From CAIZGX01 sp046048875 (lineage in GTDB: Bacteria; Bacteroidota; Bacteroidia; Flavobacteriales_D; Sanyastnellaceae): 64,000 nucleotides of DNA. This document shows positions 25,932 to 34,791 of this stretch, piece by piece. The DNA is taken from NCBI GenBank assembly GCA_046048875.1, contig JBJOFG010000008.1:62001-126000 (forward strand), in the 5' to 3' direction. The notes beneath the pieces were generated by a model. It was not told the origin of the DNA, did no database searches, and saw nothing but the letters and a program-made list of their open reading frames with translations. The position numbers and the translations under genes were made by a program. Within the stretch, counting starts at the first letter, position 1. The number at the start of each line of letters is the position of its first letter.

Positions 25932-27815
25932 ATGAAAAGACTATTTTTTCTTGTTGGCCTCTTGGCAACACAATTGGTAAACGCTCAGATTGCTGTGACC
26001 TACGTTACTGCTGACCAAGCGGTGCAAGCTTTGTTAGGTCCTGGTGTGACTTACGCGAATCCGGTTTTTAATGGTATTCCACAACAATTGGGACAAATGA
26101 CGGGTAATACCGATGCGAATTTCCAAATTGCTGAAGGAATTGTTATCGGATGTTCAGATGCCCAAGAGGTTGTTCCGAATTTTTTCGGGACAGCTATTAC
26201 ACCGAATATTTCAGGGGATCCCGATTTGTTGGCGGTTGCGAATTCAGTTCCTCCATTGATTGGACAAGGATTTACCGTTGGGTCGGTAAACAACATTGCT
26301 TCTTTAGAATTTGACTTCGTTGCAATTGGTGATAGTTTGAATTTTAACTACATCTTCGGATCAGATGAGTATTTGACTTGGGTGAACAGTCAGTACAACG
26401 ATGTGTTTGCGTTTTTCTTGAGTGGTCCTGGAATTACGGGTCCTTATGCCAGTCCTGCAGCTTTTCCAGGAGGTTCTGTAAACATTGCCATTGTTCCTCA
26501 ATCAACACCACCACTTCCCATTACCATTAGTTCAGTGAACAACGTGTTGAATGCACCTTATTACGTAGACAATGGTCCGGGGACAATTCCCATTAACTTG
26601 AATGGATTCACAGTTAAGTTAGCAGCTCAATACGATTTGGAGTGTGGTGAAACGTATCATATTCGTTTAGCTATTGCGAACGGATCTGACCAAGCGTTGA
26701 AATCGGATGTTATCATTGAAGCGGGTTCATTTACTACGGGTACTGACAATGCAGGAATTTCATCGAGTGTAGTAAATCCGGCTCCTAATATTCCACCGAA
26801 TTCAGTTTTGGAAGGTTGTGTAAACGGGCAAGTAACTTTCAACTTCCCGGATTGTTTGGCACAGGGCGATACAGTGAATTTGATTTTTGGAGGTACAGCT
26901 ACATACTTAGAAGATTACCATACTAACGGTGTCACACAATTTGTGGTTGCCGATACAGCTTTCGTTATTGACATTATTCCAATCTTAGATAACATTACAG
27001 AAGGAACAGAAACAATTATCATTAGCTGCAGCTATTTATGCGAAGGCGCTTGCGATTCAGTTTCTATCAGTGCTTCATTGGATTTATTGGATTACGTTGG
27101 TTTTGCGGTAGCTCCGACGGATGATTTCCTTATCTGTCCGGGTACTTCACAAACGGTTAATCCGGGAGCTTCTGGAGGATGGATGCCTTATGTTTACTCT
27201 TGGTCGAATGGACAAGCAGGAGCCACCCAGACGTTCAGTCAGGGCTCTGCCGGACCATACTCGTATACCTTCTCTGATTATTGTGGAGCAACCTTTACCG
27301 ACGATTTCGTAATAACCGAACCCCCTGTGTTTGGTTATGCGGTTGCGCAGGATCTTTGCGCAGGTATTGAATCTGAGTTATTGGTGTACGGTGGTCTTGA
27401 GCCATATGTTTATCAGTATGATGCGTTGTCGATGCTGTTAAATCCGTTAACGAATACAATAGTAGGTATCGCCAATAATGCTTCCGACGTTATCATTACC
27501 GATGCGTGTAACCAGCAAGCGATTGTTCCTTTCGTCATAACAGTTTGCGATACACACGAACCAAACTTGTTGCTTGTTAATCAAGATGACTATGACAACG
27601 AGTTTTTTAAAATCCAAGGATTGGAGAGTTTCCCGAACAGCCAAGTTCGAATTTATAATCGTTGGGGAACGATGGTTTACGAGTCATTGAATTATAGCAA
27701 CCTGACCCCTTGGGATGCGACGGACGCTGAGGACGGAGTTTACTTCTGGATATTTAACCGTTCAGATGGAATTAGCAGAGAAGGCTATGTGCACGTAATG
27801 CACAAGAAGCCGTAA
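25932..27815 (+). CDS. T9SS cargo: choice-of-anchor-L domain plus CHU_C-type C-terminus (copy 1)
   Basis: A 627-residue secreted surface protein. Signal peptide MKRLFFLVGLLATQLVNA-Q, then a choice-of-anchor-L domain at about 25-270 (AVQALLGPGVT, EFDFVAIGDSLNFNYIFGSDEY, ECGETYHIRLAIANGSD). The middle has Calx-beta-like strands (SVLEGC.NGQVTF...ITEGTETI) and a PKD-like part. The last 85 residues (IYNRWG..VYE...GVYFWIF) are the gliding-associated CHU_C, type B T9SS sorting domain. The start at 25932 is chosen because an earlier in-frame codon at 25854 would precede the signal peptide. It is a tandem paralogue of the next gene. Such proteins are usually adhesins or colony-matrix parts (inference). 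Confidence 0.88.
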   Translation: MKRLFFLVGLLATQLVNAQIAVTYVTADQAVQALLGPGVTYANPVFNGIPQQLGQMTGNTDANFQIAEGIVIGCSDAQEVVPNFFGTAITPNISGDPDLLAVANSVPPLIGQGFTVGSVNNIASLEFDFVAIGDSLNFNYIFGSDEYLTWVNSQYNDVFAFFLSGPGITGPYASPAAFPGGSVNIAIVPQSTPPLPITISSVNNVLNAPYYVDNGPGTIPINLNGFTVKLAAQYDLECGETYHIRLAIANGSDQALKSDVIIEAGSFTTGTDNAGISSSVVNPAPNIPPNSVLEGCVNGQVTFNFPDCLAQGDTVNLIFGGTATYLEDYHTNGVTQFVVADTAFVIDIIPILDNITEGTETIIISCSYLCEGACDSVSISASLDLLDYVGFAVAPTDDFLICPGTSQTVNPGASGGWMPYVYSWSNGQAGATQTFSQGSAGPYSYTFSDYCGATFTDDFVITEPPVFGYAVAQDLCAGIESELLVYGGLEPYVYQYDALSMLLNPLTNTIVGIANNASDVIITDACNQQAIVPFVITVCDTHEPNLLLVNQDDYDNEFFKIQGLESFPNSQVRIYNRWGTMVYESLNYSNLTPWDATDAEDGVYFWIFNRSDGISREGYVHVMHKKP

Positions 27816-27831
27816 TTAAAGATTATTGAAG

Positions 27832-27861
27832 AAAAACCTCAGAGAAATCTGAGGTTTTTTT
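27832..27861 (+). terminator. Intrinsic terminator between the two anchor-L genes
   Basis: Stem AAAAACCTCAGA, loop GAAA, then TCTGAGGTTTTTTT. A 12-bp hairpin followed by a T-run, 16 nt after the first anchor-L stop codon. It separates the paralogues into distinct transcripts. Confidence 0.92.
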
Positions 27862-27927
27862 GTTTTAGGCTTTACTTTGTACAACTTTTTGATGAAACTA
27901 ATCGTCAAGTTATCATAAACTATTGCA

Positions 27928-29919
27928 ATGAAGAAGTTATTTTTAATGTTGTTCGCGATGGCTCAAGTGTTTGCCCATGCACAGTTAACGGTAGATTCCT
28001 CGCAGCCAATTAATACGGTCATTCAAAATTTATTGGGTCCGAATGTTCAATTCAGTAATGTTGTTTTTTCTGGCGATGCAGATCAGATAGGTTTGTTCAA
28101 CTCAACATCGAGCAACCTGCCTTTTCCAACTGGTGTAATAATGGGAACAGGAGGAATATCGAATGCCATTGGTCCGAATGATTCAGGCAGCAGCAGTATT
28201 ACTGGAGGGAACTTTGGAGCAACGGATGCGGATTTGAATTTGTTGGATGGGTTGACTCACAATGATGCGGCTATTTTGGAATTTGATTTTATTGCAACTG
28301 GAACCTCGATTTCATTTGATTATGTTTTTGCGTCTGAGGAATATCCAGAGTATACAGGAGCAGGAAGTTGCGGAGACGTAAGTGATGTTTTCGGGTTCTT
28401 TCTTTCAGGTCCTGGAATTGCCGGGACATTCAGCAACGCTTCTGTGAATATTGCACTTATCCCAGGAACAACAGAGTTTGTTTCCATCAATAATTTAAAC
28501 GCGGGTTGTGATGGTTTGGCCGTTCCGGGTGGTCCGAATTGCAATTATTGTGAATACTACGTTTACAATGGAACTGGCTTTCAGGCGCCATACAACACAG
28601 ATGCAAATTACATTCAATACGATGGATTAACAGTTGTTTTAACCGCTGTATATGAGAACTTAGAGTGTGGACAGACATATCATATCAAGTTGGCTATTGC
28701 AGATGTGTCTGATACTGCTTTTGATTCTGCGGTATTCTTAAAAGAAGGTAGTTTTAATGTAGGTGGAAGTTTAATTGAATCTGTCGCTGTGACCAACCCG
28801 GGTATAAGTCCAATTCCAGGTTTTCCTGCCAACTCGATCTTGGAGGGAGATGGGTGTTACAATGGACAGTTCGTTATTACACCTCCGCCTTGTTTGTTGG
28901 AGAACGATACCATTCAATTGATATTCTCGGGTTCTGCAACATTAAATGAAGATTACAATACCAATGGCGTTACCGAAATTATTTTGGTGCCGGGTATTTC
29001 TGACACCTTATTTGTAAATGGGGTTTTAGATAATTTAGTTGAAGGAACTCAAACTGTAACTTTCGGTAATATCACTGCGGGGTATGAGACCATCGAAATA
29101 GGATTCGTCTTTTTCAACCCCTCCATACAAGCGATGGATACAGCAACTGCTTTTTTGAATATCATCGATTACGTTCCAACTGAATTAGCACCTTTGACAG
29201 ATATTTTAAATCTTTGTCCAAATGCTGTTGTTCCTGTAAATGCTGTTCCATTGATTTCAAATGGGGTCCCGAATTATACATTCAACTGGCAGGATGGTTC
29301 AGGAACAACAATTGGAACAAATGCAGTTCAGTCCTTTGCTATTGGAAGTGCAGGTGACTATGAACTCACGGTTACTGATTATTGCGGAAACGCGGACTCT
29401 GCATTATTTATAATAACAGAGCCCCCTGCAATTACATTTGCTCCTTTGCAGGATTTATGCACCGGGATCGAATCCGAGTTTTTAGTGGCTGGAGGTCTTG
29501 AACCTTATGTTATTGCGCCTTCAGTTCCAAGTGCTTTTGTAGTTAATGGTGCGGCGAATGCGGCTATTGGTGTTGTTGGTGGAAATTATGATGTGACCAT
29601 CACCGATGCTTGTAATCAAGTCGGCGTGATTCCATTTATTCTAACGGTCTGCGATACGGAAGAGCCAAATATTCTATTGATCAACGCCGACGAATTCGAT
29701 AATGAGAGTTTCATTATAAAGGGACTTGAAAGTTTCCCGAACAGTCAATTGCGCATCTTTAATCGTTGGGGCGGATTGGTGTATGAGTCGCTGAATTACA
29801 ACAACGACAATCCGTGGAACGGAACAGATGTTCAAGACGGAGTCTACTTCTGGATATTCAATCGATCAGATGGAATAAGCAGAGAAGGTTATGTGCACGT
29901 CATGCACAAGAAGCCGTAA
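27928..29919 (+). CDS. T9SS cargo: choice-of-anchor-L domain plus CHU_C-type C-terminus (copy 2)
   Basis: A 663-residue paralogue of the gene just upstream, with the same layout: signal peptide (MKKLFLMLFAMAQVFAHA-Q), anchor-L domain at about 20-280 (IQNLLGPNV, EFDFIATGTSISFDYVFASEEY), Calx-beta-like strands (SILEGDGCYNGQF, VEGTQTV), PKD-like segment and type B sorting domain. The final 27 residues (DGVYFWIFNRSDG...HKKP) are identical in both copies, while the middle parts have diverged and this copy carries extra Cys in its anchor-L domain. Own transcript, bounded by hairpins on both sides. Confidence 0.88.
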   Translation: MKKLFLMLFAMAQVFAHAQLTVDSSQPINTVIQNLLGPNVQFSNVVFSGDADQIGLFNSTSSNLPFPTGVIMGTGGISNAIGPNDSGSSSITGGNFGATDADLNLLDGLTHNDAAILEFDFIATGTSISFDYVFASEEYPEYTGAGSCGDVSDVFGFFLSGPGIAGTFSNASVNIALIPGTTEFVSINNLNAGCDGLAVPGGPNCNYCEYYVYNGTGFQAPYNTDANYIQYDGLTVVLTAVYENLECGQTYHIKLAIADVSDTAFDSAVFLKEGSFNVGGSLIESVAVTNPGISPIPGFPANSILEGDGCYNGQFVITPPPCLLENDTIQLIFSGSATLNEDYNTNGVTEIILVPGISDTLFVNGVLDNLVEGTQTVTFGNITAGYETIEIGFVFFNPSIQAMDTATAFLNIIDYVPTELAPLTDILNLCPNAVVPVNAVPLISNGVPNYTFNWQDGSGTTIGTNAVQSFAIGSAGDYELTVTDYCGNADSALFIITEPPAITFAPLQDLCTGIESEFLVAGGLEPYVIAPSVPSAFVVNGAANAAIGVVGGNYDVTITDACNQVGVIPFILTVCDTEEPNILLINADEFDNESFIIKGLESFPNSQLRIFNRWGGLVYESLNYNNDNPWNGTDVQDGVYFWIFNRSDGISREGYVHVMHKKP

Positions 29920-29930
29920 TTAAATAAGAA

Positions 29931-31436
29931 TTAAATAAGTGAAACCCCAGACATTGTTTGGGGTTTTTCTATACCCAACAACGCCAAAACTGTTGGAGCC
30001 ACATCGGCTAATTTTCCGTGGTTGATTTTGTTAATTTCAGAATCTACAATCCAAATTGGAACAGGGTTCGTGGTGTGAGCTGTGTTCGGAGTGCCGTCTT
30101 CATTCACCGCGCAATCTGCATTTCCGTGGTCGGCAATTACAATGAGTGAATACCCCAATCCTATGGCTGTTTCAGCAACTTGTTGAAGACATGCATCGGT
30201 TGTTTCAATAGCTTTCACAATTGCCTCGTATACACCGGTGTGTCCAACCATATCTGGATTTGCAAAATTTAAGCAGAAAAAGTCAGGGATTTTTTCTTGA
30301 AGGAATTGAATGCAGGAAGACGCAATTTCTTTTGCACTCATTTCGGGTTGAAGATCGTAGGTGGCCACTTTAGGAGATGGAACCATAAGTCTGCTTTCAC
30401 CCGTGAACGGCTCTTCTCTTCCTCCGTTGAAGAAGAAAGTAACGTGCGGATATTTCTCGGTTTCCGCTATACGCAATTGTGTTTTGTTGGCGGAAGACAA
30501 AGTTTCTCCGAGTGTGTGCATGAGGTTATCCTTTTCAAAAAGGATGTGGACGTTTTGAAACGAATCGTCGTATCGTGTCATGGTTACATAATACAATGGC
30601 ATCTTTTTCATTTCGAATTCAGGGAAGTCTTGTTGGTGAAGTGCCATGGTGATTTCTCTGCAACGATCGGTTCTGAAGTTGAAGCAAATGACGACATCGT
30701 TTTCTTCAATGCCTTGGTAGTTGCCATCTATTTGGATTGGTTCAATAAACTCGTCGGTAACTCCATTTACGTATGACTGCGCCACAGCGAGCGAAGCCGA
30801 AGCACTTTTGTTTTCAGAACCTGAGACAAATAAGTCGTAAGCTTTCTTAACGCGTTCCCAACGTTTGTCACGATCCATAGCAAAATATCTTCCGATGACA
30901 CTGGCTATTTTCGCGTGCTTTCCTTCCAAGTGATTTTCTAAAGCTTCAATAAAACCTTCTCCACTTTTTGGATCGCAATCTCTTCCGTCTGTGATAGCAT
31001 GAATGAATACTTTGGTCAATTCTTGCTCTTCGCAGATGTCTACGAGTGCCTTCAGGTGATCGATGTGTGAATGAACACCACCGTCTGAAACAAGCCCAAT
31101 GAAATGAACGTTTTTATTTTCTTTTTTTGCGTATTGCAATGCATTCAAGAGTACTTCGTTCTGATGCAATTCATTGTTACGAATGCTTAAATGAATTTTA
31201 ACCAAGTCTTGATAGACAACACGGCCAGCGCCAATATTCATGTGTCCCACTTCGCTGTTACCCATTTGCCCTTCCGGTAAACCAACAAACTCTCCGTCTG
31301 TGCGCAAAGTAGCATGAGCCGCCGTGCGATTCAGGTGATGGGTGAAAGGAGTTTGCGCACTTAGAATTGCATTTGAATGATCATTCTTTCCAATTCCCCA
31401 TCCGTCAAGGATGATTAAGCCTACTTTTTTGGTCAT
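29931..31436 (-). CDS. gpmI: 2,3-bisphosphoglycerate-independent phosphoglycerate mutase
   Basis: Glycolytic enzyme interconverting 3- and 2-phosphoglycerate, two-manganese type of the alkaline phosphatase superfamily. The 501-residue protein begins with the metal Asp11 in ILDGWG, has the catalytic phospho-Ser61 in MGNSEVGHMNIG, and the later metal sites NPDMVGHTG and ADHGNAD. Length is standard. Its start overlaps the stop of the upstream sensor kinase gene by 4 nt, which implies translational coupling of a metabolic gene to a two-component sensor. Confidence 0.97.
   Translation of the reverse strand: MTKKVGLIILDGWGIGKNDHSNAILSAQTPFTHHLNRTAAHATLRTDGEFVGLPEGQMGNSEVGHMNIGAGRVVYQDLVKIHLSIRNNELHQNEVLLNALQYAKKENKNVHFIGLVSDGGVHSHIDHLKALVDICEEQELTKVFIHAITDGRDCDPKSGEGFIEALENHLEGKHAKIASVIGRYFAMDRDKRWERVKKAYDLFVSGSENKSASASLAVAQSYVNGVTDEFIEPIQIDGNYQGIEENDVVICFNFRTDRCREITMALHQQDFPEFEMKKMPLYYVTMTRYDDSFQNVHILFEKDNLMHTLGETLSSANKTQLRIAETEKYPHVTFFFNGGREEPFTGESRLMVPSPKVATYDLQPEMSAKEIASSCIQFLQEKIPDFFCLNFANPDMVGHTGVYEAIVKAIETTDACLQQVAETAIGLGYSLIVIADHGNADCAVNEDGTPNTAHTTNPVPIWIVDSEINKINHGKLADVAPTVLALLGIEKPQTMSGVSLI
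29941..29968 (+). terminator. Terminator hairpin lying inside the 3' end of gpmI
   Basis: GAAACCCCAGAC, short loop, then GTTTGGGGTTTTT. The arms AAACCCCA/TTGGGGTTT pair and a T-run follow, 22 nt after the second anchor-L stop. The whole hairpin is within the last codons of the convergent gpmI gene. Confidence 0.8.
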
Positions 31437-32371
31437 TTTGAAAATGTAAGTTGAAAGCGACTTCCACGCGGTGTGTTGTCGCTAATGTTTACTTCTGCAC
31501 GGTGTGCTTTACAGATTTCTTTCACGATATATAATCCCAAGCCGGTTCCTTTTTGCGAGCGTGTTTGTTCGTTTCCAACGCGATGAAATTTTTCGAATAC
31601 TGCTTTACGTTCTTCAACCGGAATTCCAACTCCTAGGTCTGAAACGCATAATTGAATAAGGTGCTCGCTAGCTTTCAACGAAATAGAAATAGGCTCGGTA
31701 ATGGGGGAGTACTTATTGGCGTTTTCAAGCAAGTTGAAAAGCAAACTGACAAGCATATTTTCTTCACCATTCATTTCAATATTCATTTGAATGGTTGAAT
31801 TCACCTGACGTTCAGGAAAAAGTTGTTGAAAGCGCTTCACTTGATTTTCAACCACGTTTGAAAGATTAACAGATTGCCAGTTTCCGAGTGAAGTGTTTTG
31901 TTCGAATTGCGTGGCTAATAAAATGTTGTTAACTAGGGTTTCCAAACGGTTCGACTCAGTGATAATATCTGCACATAATTCTTGTGATTGTTCTTTCGAA
32001 AGTTCTCTGTTTTTTAATGTTTGTGAATTTAAACGAATAGCAGCAATGGGTGTTTTTAGTTCATGTGTCACTGCAAGCAAAAAGTTTTTTTCTTTTTGCG
32101 CTCTTTTTAAATCTTGCCAAACATTTTTTTTGATCCACCAAATTCCTAAAAACAAAAGCAGAAGAAATACACCTCCTTCACCAATGATCATGAAAATTTT
32201 ATTGCGAAGTGCATTTTCAGGAAGTGGACTTCCTTCTGATTTTAAATGCTGCAAATAGGCGAATTGCAATCTATACAATTGCCAGCCCCACCAAACCAAT
32301 TGAAAGACGAGATAAGCAGCCATGAGGTAAAGAACCCCTAACAATCTGCGTTTATTTCGAATGGATTTCAT
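31433..32371 (-). CDS. Sensor histidine kinase
   Basis: A 312-residue inner-membrane kinase. Two membrane helices at about 11-30 and 58-80 enclose a 27-residue extracytoplasmic loop, too small for a classical sensor domain. The H-box AVTHELKTPIAA places the phosphorylated His at 103. The ATPase domain has the N-box NLLENANKYS, G1 DLGVGIP and G2 GTGLGLYIVKE. No response regulator is adjacent; the nearest on this side of the window is the NtrC-like gene at 15.8 kb, which need not be the partner. A near-leaderless promoter lies just before the ATG. Confidence 0.93.
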   Translation of the reverse strand: MKSIRNKRRLLGVLYLMAAYLVFQLVWWGWQLYRLQFAYLQHLKSEGSPLPENALRNKIFMIIGEGGVFLLLLFLGIWWIKKNVWQDLKRAQKEKNFLLAVTHELKTPIAAIRLNSQTLKNRELSKEQSQELCADIITESNRLETLVNNILLATQFEQNTSLGNWQSVNLSNVVENQVKRFQQLFPERQVNSTIQMNIEMNGEENMLVSLLFNLLENANKYSPITEPISISLKASEHLIQLCVSDLGVGIPVEERKAVFEKFHRVGNEQTRSQKGTGLGLYIVKEICKAHRAEVNISDNTPRGSRFQLTFSK

Positions 32372-32375
32372 ACCA

Positions 32376-32383
32376 CAAAAGTA
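32376..32383 (-). promoter_or_regulatory. -7 promoter element of the sensor kinase-gpmI operon
   Basis: TACTTTTG on the minus strand matches TAnnTTTG and ends 4 nt before the ATG at 32371, so the transcript start would fall at or next to the start codon. Confidence 0.6.
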
Positions 32384-32477
32384 CGTCGGTATGAGCGAAA
32401 CAGGAGCGAATCTTATCTTGTTTGAAATTTAATTGTTTCTTCGTCTATCATTCGAAAAGTAGATGCAATTTTGCAGT

Positions 32478-34751
32478 ATGGTTAAATTACGCTTCGCGGT
32501 TATGCTTTTGTTGATCTTTGCTTGTGTGCAAAGGGCAAATGCGCAGCGCGTGGGTGTGGTTTTAAGTGGTGGTGGTGCTACAGCCATGGCTCATATAGGC
32601 TTTTTGCGAGCGTTGGAGGATAACAATGTCCCGATTGATTATATCTGTGGAACGAGTATGGGTGCAGTCATTGCTTCATTTTATGCAGCGGGCTATTCAA
32701 CACGTCAAATGGATTCGCTTTGTAGAACTCCGGAGTTTGTTATGCTTTCAGAAGGTGAGGAGCTTCCTATAGATATGCAGTTTTATTATCTCAAGCAAGA
32801 GCCTTCAGCGTCTATGGTTAGTTTGAAGTATTCGGGCGGTGATAATATCTCTAATACTTTGCCAACGAACTTAATTAATCCTGCACTTATGGATTGGGTG
32901 CACATGAAATTGTTGAGTGCAGCCAGTGAGGCTGCACGTCAGAATTTCGATAGTTTGTTTGTTCCGTTTCGCTGTGTTGCCGCAGATGTGAAAGATAAGC
33001 GTGAGGTTATTTTCAAATCAGGATCACTGAATGAGGCTATTCGTGCTTCGTGTACCTATCCGTTTTATATCCCTCCGAGAAGAGTCGATGGAAAGCTTCT
33101 TTATGACGGTGGTATTTACAATAACTTTCCGATGGATGTCATGTATCGCGATTTCCATCCCGATGTCATATTGGGTTGTAACGTATCTAGCACTCCTGCT
33201 GATCCGAAAGAGAACGATCTCATGTCGCAATTGGAGGCGATGATTGTTTCGCAGAAGGAAGCGTTTATTCCTTGTGAAGAGGTTTTTATTGTTCAGCCTA
33301 ATAGCAGTAACACAGCGACTTTTGAGTTTTCGAATACAATGGCCGCTATTGACTCTGGTTATGTTTCAACCATTCGTTCTATATCAGCAATTAAAAATAT
33401 TGTTGGAAGGGAAATTTCGAAAGAAGAACTTCGGAAAAAACGCGAAAAGTTTGCCTCGAAATGTGCGCCGCTGGTTGTAGACGAAGTTCGTCTTCAAGGA
33501 ATTCCAAAAGGTCAAACACAATACGTTCGTGAGATTTTAGGAAGAAAGGAATCTGCTATTCCGTTGAGTGACTTACAACGCACGTATTTTCGAGTTCTTG
33601 CAGATGGAAGTATCAAATCTCTTTATCCTAAAATGCATTACAAACCCGAAACGGGTAAATACGTTTTAGACTTGAGCGTTCAACGTGAAAAAGATTTGAT
33701 TGTCTCTTTTGGAGGGAATTTTAGTTCACGCTCAATTAATACAGGCTTTGTCGGGCTGCGTTATAATTTATTTGGACTGATTAATACCACACTAGAAGCG
33801 AATAGCTATTTCGGAAGGTATTATGGGTCTGTGCACGTGAAGGCTCGTTCTAAAATCATTGTCGCTCAAAAGCCCATTGCATTTGAACTTTCCTTCACAC
33901 AGAATCGTTGGGATTTTTACAAGAGTCTGACAACATTTTTCGAAGATGTGAAGCCATCTTACGTTCTGTTGAATGAGCAATTTGGTGAGGCCAGCTGGAT
34001 ATTGCCAGCAGGTAGAAAGGCTAAGTTTAAAGTAGATGCGATATACACACACCAGTATGATAGTTATTACCAAACGAAAAACTTTTTAAGTATCGATACC
34101 GCAGATGTCACGGAATTCAATGCTAAAATGCTTCGATTCAGTTATGTGCGTAGTACGTTGAATCGTGTGCAATATGCTTCTTCAGGATCTCAAATCAGAG
34201 TCGTGGGGAAAGCAGTCAGTGGCAATGAATACACTATTCCGGGAAGCACTAGCGATAACAGAGATACGTTGTCCGATGCTCATTCATGGCTTCAAATGCG
34301 CGTATACTATGAGAACTACATCATTGATCAACCCCGTTTTTCTTTTGGTGTGAAGTCAGAAATTTTGTGGTCTGGACAAAAAGATTTTCAGAATGAAACA
34401 GCCACGTCAATCATGAGCCCAACGCCAAGTTTCTTCCCTGAATTCAACACGTTCTATTTGCCAGTATACAGAGGCACTTCATTTTTCACGATTGGAATTT
34501 CACCAGTGTTGCATGTTACGAAGAATTTAGATTTGCGTGCTGATATATACGGCTATCAGCCTTTTCAAGCTACCGCTGTTCCGTCTTCAGATATATATAG
34601 AACTTATACTTTAGGCAGCGGAACCTTGGTTTATCATTCTCCAATTGGCCCCGTAAGTTTATCGGCTAATTATTACGAGCAAAAGGAAAAACCTTGGAGT
34701 ATACTTTTCAACCTAGGTTTTATCATATCGAACCCTTCGGCCCGAAATTAA
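32478..34751 (+). CDS. Patatin-like phospholipase fused to an outer-membrane beta-barrel
   Basis: A 757-residue exported protein. Signal peptide to about residue 22 (ANAQ). The patatin domain (24-330) carries GGG near 31-33, the nucleophile Ser60 in GTSMG, and Asp210 in the DGG motif. Residues about 360-430 look like a POTRA-type segment and 430-757 like a 16-strand Omp85-type barrel ending in a hydrophobic strand. This design matches type Vd (PlpD-like) or BamA-related patatins, which expose a lipase outside or in the periplasm. I use the ATG at 32478; one at 32463 would give an unusual signal peptide. Confidence 0.88.
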   Translation: MVKLRFAVMLLLIFACVQRANAQRVGVVLSGGGATAMAHIGFLRALEDNNVPIDYICGTSMGAVIASFYAAGYSTRQMDSLCRTPEFVMLSEGEELPIDMQFYYLKQEPSASMVSLKYSGGDNISNTLPTNLINPALMDWVHMKLLSAASEAARQNFDSLFVPFRCVAADVKDKREVIFKSGSLNEAIRASCTYPFYIPPRRVDGKLLYDGGIYNNFPMDVMYRDFHPDVILGCNVSSTPADPKENDLMSQLEAMIVSQKEAFIPCEEVFIVQPNSSNTATFEFSNTMAAIDSGYVSTIRSISAIKNIVGREISKEELRKKREKFASKCAPLVVDEVRLQGIPKGQTQYVREILGRKESAIPLSDLQRTYFRVLADGSIKSLYPKMHYKPETGKYVLDLSVQREKDLIVSFGGNFSSRSINTGFVGLRYNLFGLINTTLEANSYFGRYYGSVHVKARSKIIVAQKPIAFELSFTQNRWDFYKSLTTFFEDVKPSYVLLNEQFGEASWILPAGRKAKFKVDAIYTHQYDSYYQTKNFLSIDTADVTEFNAKMLRFSYVRSTLNRVQYASSGSQIRVVGKAVSGNEYTIPGSTSDNRDTLSDAHSWLQMRVYYENYIIDQPRFSFGVKSEILWSGQKDFQNETATSIMSPTPSFFPEFNTFYLPVYRGTSFFTIGISPVLHVTKNLDLRADIYGYQPFQATAVPSSDIYRTYTLGSGTLVYHSPIGPVSLSANYYEQKEKPWSILFNLGFIISNPSARN

Positions 34752-34767
34752 TTTGTCGGGTTGTCCG

Positions 34768-34775
34768 TACTTTTG
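34768..34775 (+). promoter_or_regulatory. Probable -7 element for the polysaccharide cluster
   Basis: TACTTTTG fits TAnnTTTG and lies 16 nt before the ATG at 34792, the first gene of a four-gene plus-strand run. Confidence 0.55.
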
Positions 34776-34791
34776 CACTAGAATAAGACTT

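Noticed and set aside
30297..30776. 159-codon plus-strand open frame opposite gpmI
   Set aside because: Fully antisense to a well-supported enzyme; composition follows from gpmI codons.
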